Shown: positions 26,405 to 35,174, counted from the stretch's first letter. The stretch: DNA of 64,000 nucleotides from Luteococcus sp048595755 (GCF_048595755.1 NZ_CP184360.1:3038001-3102000); one strand, 5' to 3'. Program-made: numbers and translations. The notes: generated by a model from the sequence alone, not told the origin.

Positions 26405-28153
26405 TCAGGAAGGAACCGCCAGACCCTGCACTTCCTGGGGAAGGATCTGCCATCGCCAGGCCGACTCGTAGCGCAGCACCTGGCCGGTGCGGTCGCGCAG
26501 CAGCGCCACTGCCCCGTCGTCCTGCGGCCTGGTGACCAGCTCCACCAGTTCGAGTTCCCCGGCCGGGCCGACGTCGTCCACCTGGGAGCCGTCGGCGCTG
26601 ACCAGGTAGGCGCTGGTGCGGGATTCGGCACGCTGCGAGGCCAGCACCATCAGCTGCTCCGCACCGGTCCACCCGACGTCGAGCACCTGGTCGAGGGCCA
26701 GCTGCGACACCTGCAGCGGAATCACCCGCATCCCGTCGACCTTCTCCCCGTGGAGCCGCAGGACCGCGAGCTGCGTCGTGCTGCCGCGGCGCAGCACCAC
26801 GGCCAACCGCGTCTGCTCCGGCGAGACGGCGAGCGCCTGGATGGTGGCACCCTTCAACTCGGGCACCTCCACCGGCTGCAACTCGGCGGAGTCCGGGACG
26901 CTGCGACGCAGGGCGCGTGAGGCGTCCCCGCCCACGCTGGCCCACACCACGCCCGTGGTGGTGACCACCGGATTGGTGATCTTGTCGGCCCGCAGCCGCA
27001 GGGTCAGCGAGTCGCGGCCCAGCCTGCTGCTGTGCAGCGTGGTGCCGTCCTGGTTGACCACCGCGATGGTGGAGCTGGTGGACGAGACCGCCAGTTCCCC
27101 CGCCCGTTCGCCCCAATCTCCAGCGCCGAGCCTGCCGCCCAGCACGGAGAAGGATCCCTGGTCGTCGAGCCGCCCCACACTGCCGTCGACGACGGCGAAG
27201 GGCTGGTCGTCACCGGCCAGGGGCACCGGGGGCAGCCCCGGCAGGTCCTCGATCGGGATGGGAGCCGCCAGGCCGTGCACCGGGGTACCCCAAGGGCGGC
27301 CCTCCACCAGCACCCGCACGGCATTCACCTCGGGGAAGGCCTTCAAGGTCCACCCCAGTTGCGCCATCACCTGCACCCGCGCCCGGTCTGGCAGGGCGGT
27401 GAGCTCGCCGTCCAGGGGCACCTCGGCCACACCGTCGCTCACCGTGACACCGCCGGTCCCCAGCCTGGTACCGGCGGGGATGGCGGTCGAGACTGCCGGG
27501 GCGAACCAGTCGGAGGGGCCGTGGAGCAGTGCCCGCACCGCCTCGCTCGGCCCCGCCGGGTTGCTGGCCAGCCAGACCCGCTCCGGCACCAAGGTGCTGG
27601 ACCCGGGCGTGAGGAACCACACCGAGGTGGGCGAGAATCGGTTGACCAGCGTGTAGTGGCTCACCAGCAGCCCCGGAGGAGGGTTGCTGATGCGCCACTG
27701 ACCGTCCACCTGCTCCATCGTGAAGTCACGCCGCAGCATCCGGCCCGTCACGGCCGTGTAGTGCCCCTGCGCGTCGAGCGAGCCCACCACCCGGGCCTGA
27801 ATCCCGGCGGTGGTGCTGCCCGGGATGCTGCTGCGGGTGTCACCGTCGAAGACCGTCACGCCAGCCGCCGGCCGCCAGTCGCGAGCCGCCTCGGGGGTGA
27901 GGTACTGCCGCGCGACGGTGAAGCCCGGCTCCAGTGATGCCATGGCGTCCAGGTATCCGGCCAGTACCGCATCGGGCGAGGCGTCGCGCTGCGGGGGCAC
28001 CGGGCGCACCTCGACGCCCTTCTTGGCGTGGGTCTGGTTGGGAGGAGTCACCCGTTCCACCGCCCCCTCGGTGGGAACGGTGGCGCATCCGGTCAGCAGC
28101 AGGCACAGCACCAGCGATGCCGAGACCAGCCCCGGCCGCCATCGCTTGGTCAC
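26405..28153 (-). CDS. lpqB: LpqB, lipoprotein of the MtrAB system
   Basis: A 582-residue lipoprotein with signal sequence and lipobox (LCLLLTGC, Cys 23). A GerMN-type domain (about 200-310, with VRALLHGPSDWF) precedes a C-terminal beta-propeller region. LpqB interacts with the extracytoplasmic part of MtrB and modulates MtrA signalling. ATG 28153 overlaps the mtrB stop by ATGA. Confidence 0.92.
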   Translation of the reverse strand: MTKRWRPGLVSASLVLCLLLTGCATVPTEGAVERVTPPNQTHAKKGVEVRPVPPQRDASPDAVLAGYLDAMASLEPGFTVARQYLTPEAARDWRPAAGVTVFDGDTRSSIPGSTTAGIQARVVGSLDAQGHYTAVTGRMLRRDFTMEQVDGQWRISNPPPGLLVSHYTLVNRFSPTSVWFLTPGSSTLVPERVWLASNPAGPSEAVRALLHGPSDWFAPAVSTAIPAGTRLGTGGVTVSDGVAEVPLDGELTALPDRARVQVMAQLGWTLKAFPEVNAVRVLVEGRPWGTPVHGLAAPIPIEDLPGLPPVPLAGDDQPFAVVDGSVGRLDDQGSFSVLGGRLGAGDWGERAGELAVSSTSSTIAVVNQDGTTLHSSRLGRDSLTLRLRADKITNPVVTTTGVVWASVGGDASRALRRSVPDSAELQPVEVPELKGATIQALAVSPEQTRLAVVLRRGSTTQLAVLRLHGEKVDGMRVIPLQVSQLALDQVLDVGWTGAEQLMVLASQRAESRTSAYLVSADGSQVDDVGPAGELELVELVTRPQDDGAVALLRDRTGQVLRYESAWRWQILPQEVQGLAVPS

Positions 28154-29670
28154 GGCACCTCCCGGGGAACCAGCGGCAGCGGGCTGCCGGTCAGCGGCTC
28201 GCCCTGCACACGTGGCAGGGTGAGCAGGAATTGGGCACCGCGTCGCGGCCGCCCCCAGGCCCGCAGGGTGCCGCCGTGCAGGGTGGCATCCTCAAGTGCG
28301 ATCGCCAGCCCCAACCCGGTGCCGCCCACCGCGCGGGTGCGGCTGGGATCGGCCCGCCAGAAGCGACGAAAGACCTGCTCGGCCGCGTGCGGCGGCAGGC
28401 CCACCCCGTGGTCGCGCACCGCGACGGCCACCGCCGATTCGTCCACGGCGATGCGTACCTCGATGGGTCTTTGCTCGGCATGCTCGATGGCATTGGTCAG
28501 CAGGTTGCGCACGATGCGCGTGATGCGTCGGCCGTCCACCTCTGCCAAGGCGCTGGGCGGGTGCCGGAACTCGACGCTGCAGCCCTGGCTGGCGGCAAAG
28601 GCACGCTGCGCGTCGATCTCTCGCGCCACCAAGCCCACCAGGTCGGTCTCCTCCGCCGTCAGCACCGCGGCGCCCGCGTCGAAGCGGCTGATCTCCAGCA
28701 GGTCTGCCAGCATCGCCTCGAAGCGTTCCAGCTCGTCGTGCATCAACTCGGTGGACCTGGCGGCGAAGGGATCCATCTGGTCACGGCTGTCGTGCAGCAG
28801 GTCTGCGGCCATCCGCACCGTGGTCAGTGGGGTGCGCAGCTCGTGCGAGACGTCGGAGACGAACTGTTGTTGCACCCGCGACAGGTTCTCCAACTGGCCG
28901 ATCTGGCTGGTCAGCTCCGCGGCCATGTTGTTCACCGAGGTGCCCAGGCTGGCCAGGTCATCGGTGCCGCGCACCGCGACCCGTTCGTCGAAGTTCCCGG
29001 CGGCGATCCGGGAGGCCGCCACCGAGGCCTCCCGCACGGTCCTGACGACGTGGCGCGAGACCAGCCAGGCGATGAAGGCCAGTGCCACGAGCAGGAAGAT
29101 GGTGGTGGAGGTGATGGCGCCGCGCAGCAGGCGCAGCGTCCGCACCTCGTTTGACTGGGGGAAGACGAAGTAGATCGGGAAGCGTTCCGTGCTGGAGGGT
29201 GCCTGCAGCGTCGCACCGATCGCCAGCCCCGGCTCGTCCTGCAGCGCCGGATCGGCCCAGTCGACGGTGGTGGGGGTGACGAACATGCCCTCCCCCTGGG
29301 CGACGGCCTGCACCAGCGAGTCCGGCACGCTGCGCTCGGTGATGGCCGGGGAGACGAAACGAGAGACCGGCCCCTGGATCACCACGTGGTACTGGTTGGG
29401 CTGCGACCCTGCCTCGTCGGCCAGCTGGTTGAGCCGCTCGTACAGCGAGGCGGTGCGCAGGTCGCTGGTGCGCAGTTGGGTCTGCATGCGTTGCAGCGCT
29501 GCCGAGGCCTCGGCCACCGAGGTCTGTCGCTTGGCCTGCAGCACCCCGTCGCTGGCCTGCCGCATCAGCACGATGCCACCCATCGCCATCACGAGCACGG
29601 ATCCAGCCAAGGTCAGTCCGATGACCCGCAGCGGCAGCGACGACCACCACCAGCGCGAGAGCCTGTCCAT
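28150..29670 (-). CDS. mtrB: MtrB, sensor histidine kinase
   Basis: A 506-residue membrane kinase: TM1 (~13-35), an extracytoplasmic domain, TM2 (~180-200), HAMP, the phospho-acceptor box VSDVSHELRTPLTTVRM and an ATPase domain with NLLTNAIEHAE, DHGVGLP and GGTGLGLAI. With MtrA it controls cell-wall and division genes in actinobacteria. It is placed nine bases after mtrA and overlaps lpqB by four. Confidence 0.94.
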   Translation of the reverse strand: MDRLSRWWWSSLPLRVIGLTLAGSVLVMAMGGIVLMRQASDGVLQAKRQTSVAEASAALQRMQTQLRTSDLRTASLYERLNQLADEAGSQPNQYHVVIQGPVSRFVSPAITERSVPDSLVQAVAQGEGMFVTPTTVDWADPALQDEPGLAIGATLQAPSSTERFPIYFVFPQSNEVRTLRLLRGAITSTTIFLLVALAFIAWLVSRHVVRTVREASVAASRIAAGNFDERVAVRGTDDLASLGTSVNNMAAELTSQIGQLENLSRVQQQFVSDVSHELRTPLTTVRMAADLLHDSRDQMDPFAARSTELMHDELERFEAMLADLLEISRFDAGAAVLTAEETDLVGLVAREIDAQRAFAASQGCSVEFRHPPSALAEVDGRRITRIVRNLLTNAIEHAEQRPIEVRIAVDESAVAVAVRDHGVGLPPHAAEQVFRRFWRADPSRTRAVGGTGLGLAIALEDATLHGGTLRAWGRPRRGAQFLLTLPRVQGEPLTGSPLPLVPREVP

Positions 29671-29679
29671 CCGGGCTGC

Positions 29680-30378
29680 TCAGGAGGTCTCGCCGGCGCG
29701 ATAACCGACGCCACGCACCGTCACCACGATCTGGGGATGCTCGGGATCTCGTTCGATCTTGGAGCGCAGACGCTGCACGTGCACGTTCACCAGCCGGGTG
29801 TCGTTGGCGTGGCGGTAGCCCCAGACCTCCTCCAGCAGCGTCTCGCGGGTGAAGACCTGGCGCGGCTTGCGGGCCAGCGCCACCAGCAGGTCGAATTCCA
29901 GGGGGGTCAGCGCGATCGTCTGGTCTCCGCGACGCACCTGGTGGCTGACGGTGCTGATCGTCAGGTCGCCGATCCTGATCAGGTCGTGGTCGGTGTCGTC
30001 GGCCAATCGGCGCAGCCGGGTACGGATGCGCGCCACCAGCTCCTTGGCCTTGAAGGGCTTGCTGACATAGTCGTCGGCGCCCGCCTCCAGGCCGGTCACG
30101 ACGTCGATGGTGTCGCTCTTGGCGGTCAGCATCACGATCGGCACGCCCGATTCGGCGCGGATGTCTCGACAGATCGAGATGCCGTCGCGGCCTGGCAGCA
30201 TCAGGTCGAGCAGCACCAGATCGGGCCGATGCTGGTGGAAGGCGTCCAGCGCCTTCTCTCCCGATCCGCACCACGCGGTCTCGAATCCCTCGCTGCGCAA
30301 GACCATCTGGAGCATCTCGGCCAGAGCCGCATCATCGTCGATGACGAGGATGCGGTTTCCCCCGTGACTGTTCTCCAC
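29680..30378 (-). CDS. mtrA: MtrA, OmpR-type response regulator
   Basis: A 232-residue regulator: receiver domain with acidic pair DDD, phospho-acceptor D58 in LVLLDLMLPG and conserved Lys in SKPFKAKELVAR; the C-terminal winged helix ends in VQRLRSKIERDPEHPQIVVTVRGVGYRAG. MtrA binds promoters of cell-wall hydrolase and division genes. I chose GTG 30378 because AGGAGG lies six bases upstream; an extension to 30432 is out of keeping with the family length. Confidence 0.95.
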   Translation of the reverse strand: MENSHGGNRILVIDDDAALAEMLQMVLRSEGFETAWCGSGEKALDAFHQHRPDLVLLDLMLPGRDGISICRDIRAESGVPIVMLTAKSDTIDVVTGLEAGADDYVSKPFKAKELVARIRTRLRRLADDTDHDLIRIGDLTISTVSHQVRRGDQTIALTPLEFDLLVALARKPRQVFTRETLLEEVWGYRHANDTRLVNVHVQRLRSKIERDPEHPQIVVTVRGVGYRAGETS

Positions 30379-30430
30379 TTGTCCACCTCCTGCGGCCCGC
30401 CCCTGAACGGCGGGCACGCGTCCACGCGCC

Positions 30431-30436
30431 ATGGTA
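30431..30436 (-). promoter_or_regulatory. Possible -10 element (TACCAT) of the mtrA operon
   Basis: TACCAT on the minus strand lies about 52 bases before GTG 30378 in the short AT-richer gap after yqgE. No convincing -35. Confidence 0.35.
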
Positions 30437-30468
30437 ACGGTTTGATTAAGCCGCCCCGACGAGCCGGT

Positions 30469-31038
30469 TCAGTTCGACTCGGGATCTTCAGCCCACGTGG
30501 AGAAAAAGGACAGGTCACCGCCCTGGCGGCGCAGCACCCGTCGCCACAGGTCCTGCGGGTCGACGCCGAAGACATCCTCGTCGCGAACCGGAACCCGGTG
30601 CCAGTCGCCCCGCATCAGTTCCCCCTCGAGCTGTCCGGGTTCCCAGCCGCAGTAGCCCGCGAAGATGCGCAGGTCGGCATAGGCGCCGGCGGCCAGCTCC
30701 ACCGGGGTGTCCAGGTGCAGCAATCCCAGGTCTGCGTGGAAGCGGCGCCAGCCGGGTGGTTCCTCGCCGGTGGCCGAGAGCTTCGCGACGCAGACGGCCC
30801 CGGCCGGTGAGACAGGGCCGCCCTCGAACAGGACCTGGGGCGGGCAGACCAGATGCTGCCAGTGCGGCAGCACGTCTGCCAGGTCGGTCTCGGAGAAGCG
30901 ATTGAGGATGACGCCCAGCGAGCCCGACTCGTCGCTGTCGAGCAGCAGGATCACCGCCTGGTGCCAGTAGCCGCCCAGGGCATCGGCTCGCGCCACCAGC
31001 AGCTCGCCGGCGCGGGGTCGGTTGGGCATCCTCACCAT
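30469..31038 (-). CDS. YqgE/AlgH family protein
   Basis: A 189-residue UPF0301 protein (AGELLVARADALGGYWHQAV, LGVILNRFSET, FEGGPV, FAGYCGWEPGQL). The family has been linked to regulation in some species, but its biochemical role is not settled. ATG 31038 or 31029; neither has a well-spaced ribosome-binding site. It lies upstream of mtrA on the same strand. Confidence 0.85.
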   Translation of the reverse strand: MVRMPNRPRAGELLVARADALGGYWHQAVILLLDSDESGSLGVILNRFSETDLADVLPHWQHLVCPPQVLFEGGPVSPAGAVCVAKLSATGEEPPGWRRFHADLGLLHLDTPVELAAGAYADLRIFAGYCGWEPGQLEGELMRGDWHRVPVRDEDVFGVDPQDLWRRVLRRQGGDLSFFSTWAEDPESN

Positions 31039-31118
31039 TCCAGTCTTGCACGCCCTTCCTGCCGTCCCCAGTCCCCACTGGCCTCCCGGCGCGGATGACG
31101 TGCGCCAGCCAGCCGGGC

Positions 31119-31124
31119 TAGCAT
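31119..31124 (+). promoter_or_regulatory. -10 element (TAGCAT) of a leaderless promoter
   Basis: TAGCAT, six bases, then GTG 31131 of tcdA. Confidence 0.65.
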
Positions 31125-31130
31125 CCCCCG

Positions 31131-31910
31131 GTGACCACGACGAACTCGGGTATCCAGAGCGAGCGATTCGCCCGGCTGCGGCTCCTGCTACGCGACGAGG
31201 GGCTCGCCCGGCTCCAGGATTCCACCGTCATGGTGCTGGGCCTGGGTGGTGTCGGCTCCAGTTGCGCCGCGGCCCTGGCCCGTGGTGGCGTCGGCTCGCT
31301 CATCCTGCTGGATCGAGACGTCGTGGAACCCACCAACATCAACCGACAGACGATCGCCTTCCTGTCCACGGTCGGCCGCGTCAAGGCCGACGTGATGCGC
31401 GAGATGGTCGCCGACATCAACCCCGAATGCCGCACCTTCAGCGAGGAGGTCTTCCTCACCCGGGAGAACCTGGCCGCCACCCTGGACGCCTACCCCACGC
31501 CCGACTACGTCATCGACTGCATCGACACGGTCACGCAGAAGCTGGCGATCGTGCAGTGGTGCGCCGAGCGCGAGGTCCGTCTGCTCTCCTCGATGGGGGC
31601 GGCCAACAAGCTCGACCCGTGCCAGCTGGCCTTCGCCGACATCCACCAGACCCGTCACTGCCGGCTCTCCACGGCGATTCGCAGGGAGTGCCGTCGCCGG
31701 GGCATCAGCAACCTGGAGGTGCTCTTCTCCCACGAGCTTCCCCACAAGGTGGACAATCCCAGCGGTGAGTGGAGCAAGAGTGCCACGCTGGGCTCGATGA
31801 GTTACATGCCCCCGATCATGGGCCAGATGCTGGCAGGCCTGGTCATCCGACGCCTGTCGGGGTTGGAAGCCTTGCCCGGCCCTCCGTTGTTCACCGCGCC
31901 GGAGCCGTGA
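31131..31910 (+). CDS. tcdA: tRNA threonylcarbamoyladenosine dehydratase (TcdA/ThiF-like E1 enzyme)
   Basis: A 259-residue E1-like adenylating enzyme. The nucleotide loop is VLGLGGVGS, followed by LLDRDVVEPTNINRQ; VIDCIDTVTQKLAIVQWC and SHELPHKV match TcdA/CsdL, which adenylates t6A37 in tRNA and closes it to cyclic ct6A. GTG 31131 follows TAGCAT by six bases. The stop lies three bases before the tatD-like ATG, so the two genes form an operon. Confidence 0.85.
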   Translation: MTTTNSGIQSERFARLRLLLRDEGLARLQDSTVMVLGLGGVGSSCAAALARGGVGSLILLDRDVVEPTNINRQTIAFLSTVGRVKADVMREMVADINPECRTFSEEVFLTRENLAATLDAYPTPDYVIDCIDTVTQKLAIVQWCAEREVRLLSSMGAANKLDPCQLAFADIHQTRHCRLSTAIRRECRRRGISNLEVLFSHELPHKVDNPSGEWSKSATLGSMSYMPPIMGQMLAGLVIRRLSGLEALPGPPLFTAPEP

Positions 31911-31912
31911 CC

Positions 31913-32758
31913 ATGCTGCTGGACAGCCACCACCACTTCGACTTCCTGACCGGTCCGCCCCTGCGCGCTGCCTTCCTCAGGGCCCTGTGCGAGCGCGATG
32001 TCCGAATCGTGGCCCAGACCCTCACCCCATCGGCCTTCGCCAAACTGGTGGATGACGCCGAGGGCTTGGGCGTCGACGAGGGCTGCCTGCCGTTGTGGTC
32101 GCTGGGCCTGCACCCGTGGCACCTGGGTGGCGAGGCCGAGGCGGAACGAGCCGTCGGGTGCTTCGCCGAGCAGGTGCACCGCACCCGCTTCATCGGTGAG
32201 ATCGGGCTCGACTTCAGCCCGCGACGCCTGCAACACTCCCCCGCCCCGGTGCAGCGGAACACGTTGCGGCAGCTGCTCCACCACGTGTGCGAGGCCGCCA
32301 CCAGCTGCCACCCGGGGCGGCCGATGGTGCTCTCGCTGCACGCCGTGCGCTCGGCTGGCGAGCTGCTCGACCTGCTCGACGAGGTGGACGTGGCCGGGCA
32401 TGGCATCGTCCCGGTCTTCCACCGTTTCTCCGGCACCAGCCAGGAGCTGACGCGTCTGGTCCGCATGGGTGGTCACCTCTCGGTGCATCCCCACTTGCTC
32501 TCGACCAAGCGCGGCCGGGCCTATGTAAGGCAGGTGCCCGCCGACCGGCTGCTGCTGGAGAGCGACCTGCCCGAAGGTCCCCTCACGAGATCGGCCTCTG
32601 ACGTGGCGGCCGCTGCCCGGCGCTGCGCCGACGAACTGGCCGACGTGCTGCACGGGAGCCTCCGCATGCTCTCGCAGTTGAGGCAGTGCGACATGGCCCA
32701 CGAGCTGGCCCAGACCCAGGCCCGGCTCTACGGCCCGCTGGAGCCACCTCGGTCCTGA
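31913..32758 (+). CDS. TatD family metal-dependent hydrolase
   Basis: A 281-residue TIM-barrel hydrolase. Metal ligands are visible in DSHHHFDF (HxH), GEIGLDF (Glu), LSLHAV (His), VFHRF (His) and LLLESDLPEG (Asp). TatD enzymes are DNases or D-aminoacyl-tRNA deacylase-like; this copy is divergent. GGAG lies eight bases before ATG 31913; GTG 31907 overlapping the tcdA stop is an alternative. The end overlaps the converging hypothetical gene by 31 bases. Confidence 0.82.
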   Translation: MLLDSHHHFDFLTGPPLRAAFLRALCERDVRIVAQTLTPSAFAKLVDDAEGLGVDEGCLPLWSLGLHPWHLGGEAEAERAVGCFAEQVHRTRFIGEIGLDFSPRRLQHSPAPVQRNTLRQLLHHVCEAATSCHPGRPMVLSLHAVRSAGELLDLLDEVDVAGHGIVPVFHRFSGTSQELTRLVRMGGHLSVHPHLLSTKRGRAYVRQVPADRLLLESDLPEGPLTRSASDVAAAARRCADELADVLHGSLRMLSQLRQCDMAHELAQTQARLYGPLEPPRS

Positions 32759-33045
32759 GCAGGGCCCAGCAGGCCCCGCGCGTGGGCCAACGCCAGCGCC
32801 GAGAGCGTGATGCCGTCGCGGATCCGAGCCTGGGCGATCCGGTCGGGCCCCAGCGCGAGGAAGCAGACCCCGTCGAGGACCTGGTTGCGGTCGACCACCA
32901 CCTCGGCGCCCAGCAGGACGGCGGTGCGCAACAGGCCGAGGAAGACCTCCGTGGCCCGCTGGGCACCTTGGGTGAGCCAGAGCTCCGCCTGCGAGACCGT
33001 GTCGAAATTGGACACGATGATGCGGTGGGCCTTCTCGCCGACCAC
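32728..33045 (-). CDS. Hypothetical protein, possibly a truncated gene
   Basis: A 105-residue protein starting at GTG 33045 (VVGEKAHRIIVSNFDTVSQ), with GAGGGGAG seven bases upstream and TAGTGT about 26 bases before that. The segment AELWLTQGAQRATEVFLGLL and VVVDRNQVLDGVCFLALGP looks conserved rather than random, as if it were the beginning of a longer family. It ends (TAG) inside the tatD gene, so its 3' part may have been lost. I do not recognise a function. Confidence 0.5.
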   Translation of the reverse strand: MVGEKAHRIIVSNFDTVSQAELWLTQGAQRATEVFLGLLRTAVLLGAEVVVDRNQVLDGVCFLALGPDRIAQARIRDGITLSALALAHARGLLGPAQDRGGSSGP

Positions 33046-33127
33046 GGCTCGTCTCCCCTCTGGATGCGCCCACACTAGCGGCCGAGGTGGTTCTGACAAC
33101 GAGGAAGGGCCCGGCCGAGGTCTTCGG

Positions 33128-33333
33128 TCAGGATCCCTGCCAGCCGATCACCCACCACAGTCCCGACGGCATCGCCCCGAACTGGATCGGCAGGTTGTAG
33201 ACGAAGATCGCCAGCACCAAGAGGAGGTCCACGACGCGAGGGTGCAGCTGGACCACGACGGTGCCGCGCCTGGGAGCAGCGCGTCGTCAGTGGCCGCCGA
33301 ACTGTCGTTCCTGCGGGAGAGCACCTCATCCAT
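33128..33333 (-). pseudogene. Frameshifted remnant of a membrane protein N-terminus
   Basis: Starting at ATG 33333 the frame reads MDEVLSRRNDSSAATDDALL. After a one-base shift it continues VVVQLHPRVVDLLLVLAIF, then a second hydrophobic stretch ending GLWWVIGWQGS and TGA. This layout resembles the membrane-anchored beginning of a two-component sensor kinase, but no catalytic part remains. The remaining gap, 33334-33548, contains no frame I trust and is less GC-rich. Confidence 0.4.
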
Positions 33334-33548
33334 GCACAGCGACACTACCTCGACGCCACTCCCGCGGCTTGGGACGAGGGCGTAGCAGAAAGCCGGGTAC
33401 GACATCGCGCTACCACGAAGTCAGGAACCAGTCCTCGGACGAAGCCGGATGCCGGAAGTTGTGTCAGTGACTCATCCAGGCCTGGCGGTGCTCGAGCAGC
33501 GTCAAGGCCACGCCACGGGCGATGTTGCGTCATGGTCGAAGTCACGAA

Positions 33549-33584
33549 ACAAGGCCGAGACCGCATCTGCGGCCCCGGCCTTGT
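33549..33584 (-). terminator. Terminator of ssrA
   Basis: ACAAGGCCG pairs with CGGCCTTGT around an inner CCGCA/TGCGG stem; on the minus strand TTTCG follows. Located 16 bases past the tmRNA 3' end. Confidence 0.8.
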
Positions 33585-33599
33585 CACAACAGGGTTGAG

Positions 33600-33966
33600 T
33601 GGAGGTGGCGGGAATTGAACCCGCGTCCTCGAGAGGCGAACCAGGTCTTCTCCGGGCGCAGCTGTGGTTGACGCTTTTCTCGGCCCCCACGCTCTCTACA
33701 GCACGTCGTGGACAGGCCCAGTAGCAGAAAAGTCCCGATCAACCCCTGCCACACGGGTTGATCAGCAAGCCTCCTTGATGAGGCCAGGATCCGGACGGAA
33801 GGCTACATCCGGTCTGACCCTTCGGTCACTGCTCAGGCAGCGAGAGCGAAGTCTGCGCGATTGTTGTCGGCAGTTATAGGTTTCCGGGGAACATTAACGT
33901 GTTGACCCTGGATTCACGGCCCGCTTCCCCTGGAACTACCGTCCCAAGTCGAAACCAGTCACCCCC
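33600..33966 (-). ncRNA. ssrA: tmRNA (trans-translation RNA)
   Basis: About 367 bases. The 5' end GGGGGTG pairs with the 3' acceptor strand CACCTCC; GGTTTCGAC follows near the 5' end and the T-arm is GCGGG-TTCAATT-CCCGC, with discriminator A at 33600. CCA is not encoded. The tag frame (33871-33833) reads ADNNRADFALAA then TGA, the ALAA ending expected of an actinobacterial degradation tag. tmRNA with SmpB rescues ribosomes stalled on broken mRNAs. smpB lies 3 kb upstream on the same strand. The intervening genes are unrelated to rescue. Confidence 0.96.
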
Positions 33967-34083
33967 TGTTGAGTTGTACCCCGGGCTGCAACAACAACCC
34001 GGTCGCACTAGCTTACCGGTGCAACGCCCGCCACGCCAACGAATATTCCGCGACGGCTGTGCGGGCAGCCACCTCGGCAGGGC

Positions 34084-34731
34084 TCAGCGGCCCAGTTCCC
34101 GAGGCCGCTGTCCCAACGGACGACCCTCGTCGAGCAGCTTCAGCGGCAGCACCCGGGTGACGGGATTGCGCCAGTCGTCTCCCCCACCGGCATGAGCGAT
34201 GCCCGCGACGGTCAACAGCAACCAGGGCAGCGCCAACAGACTGGTCCAGAGCCACCCCTGGGTGACCAGCGCCGTGGAGCCCAGCACCAGCAGCGCGATG
34301 AGTTGGAAGTTGAAGGCCTTGGCCGCCTCCCTGCGCGTGTACCCACCGTGGGGCGAGACCGCATAGACGATGGCCGGGCCCACGACGCTGGTGCCCAGCC
34401 CACTCAGGTGCGCGACGGTGGCCCCCACCCGGCTGACCGGGCCGGGCTGGTTTCCAGGCCGTCGCAGCAACAGCGACGCACCGGTACCCACCGGAATGCG
34501 TGCCAGACCGGTGAAGGCCTGGTTCATTTCACGCCGATTGGTGGCGCCCAGCACGGTCTCGACGCGCTGGTCGAGTTCGTAGATGGTCAGACGCCCCTCG
34601 GCATATGCCTGCTGCAGGTAGGCCAGGCTGCGTTCACGCTGCTCTTCGGTGACCGGGAGGGCCAGCGACGGGTGTTCGAACGGGGACGGCATGGTGAGCG
34701 ACTTTCCAAGGGGCGCGATGGTGGTGGGCAT
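34084..34731 (-). CDS. DUF1707 (SHOCT-like) membrane protein
   Basis: A 215-residue protein. Residues ~27-75 (TEEQRERSLAYLQQAYAEGR, LDQRVETVLGATNRREM) match the DUF1707 helical domain; the C-terminal half has two membrane segments (about 145-190). Function unknown; DUF1707 proteins are frequent in actinobacterial envelopes. ATG 34731 lies six bases after AAGACT, a possible leaderless start; ATG 34692 with GGAAAG nine bases upstream is the alternative. Confidence 0.78.
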   Translation of the reverse strand: MPTTIAPLGKSLTMPSPFEHPSLALPVTEEQRERSLAYLQQAYAEGRLTIYELDQRVETVLGATNRREMNQAFTGLARIPVGTGASLLLRRPGNQPGPVSRVGATVAHLSGLGTSVVGPAIVYAVSPHGGYTRREAAKAFNFQLIALLVLGSTALVTQGWLWTSLLALPWLLLTVAGIAHAGGGDDWRNPVTRVLPLKLLDEGRPLGQRPRELGR

Positions 34732-34766
34732 GCTTCCAGTCTTGCTCGGCAGGAGCGTGCACACCA

Positions 34767-34794
34767 TCCGGGGCAGCCCTGAGGCTGCCCCGGA
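34767..34794 (-). terminator. Terminator between FKBP and the DUF1707 gene
   Basis: A perfect 12-base stem (TCCGGGGCAGCC with GGCTGCCCCGGA) and a CTGA loop. Confidence 0.75.
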
Positions 34795-34805
34795 ATCAGC
34801 ATGAT

Positions 34806-35174
34806 TCAGCGAACGCCGAGCAGGTCACAGACGAAGATCAGGCTCTCCCCGGGGGCGATGACGCCGCCGGCGCCACGCTCGCCGTAGGCGAGGTGCGGCG
34901 GGATGACCAGCTTGCGTCGGCCGCCCACCTTCATGCCCTGGATGCCGGTGTCCCAGCCGCTGATGACCTGTCCGGCACCCAGCCGGAACTGCAGCGGACC
35001 ACGGCCATAGCTCGCGTCGAACTCCTCACCGGTGGAGAAGGCCACACCCACGTAGTGCACCGCCACGGCCATGCCGGCCTTGGCCTCGGGGCCGTCGCCC
35101 ACGACGATGTCGGTGATCTCAAGGTCGGTGGGCGCGGGGCCCTCGGGGAAGTCGATCTCAGGCTTTTCAGTCAT
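34806..35174 (-). CDS. FKBP-type peptidyl-prolyl cis-trans isomerase
   Basis: A 122-residue single FKBP domain with VHYVGVAFSTGEEFDASYGR, GWDTGIQGMKVGGRRKLVIP and AYGERGAGG, covering the active-site residues. It is cytoplasmic with no signal peptide and catalyses proline isomerisation in protein folding. ATG 35174 is preceded by CAGTCT seven bases upstream, so it may be leaderless; the extension to 35198 is not supported. Confidence 0.93.
   Translation of the reverse strand: MTEKPEIDFPEGPAPTDLEITDIVVGDGPEAKAGMAVAVHYVGVAFSTGEEFDASYGRGPLQFRLGAGQVISGWDTGIQGMKVGGRRKLVIPPHLAYGERGAGGVIAPGESLIFVCDLLGVR

Noticed and set aside
31131..32758. A TatD- and ThiF-containing defence system (Qat-like)
   Set aside because: No QatA-type ATPase, QueC-like gene or other defence partner is nearby; TcdA has normal housekeeping motifs.
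33148..33405. An 85-codon minus-strand frame as a real gene
   Set aside because: Its second half (WTSSWCWRSSSTTCRSSS) is composition noise; the neighbouring frame holds the hydrophobic membrane segment, so a frameshifted remnant is the better reading.
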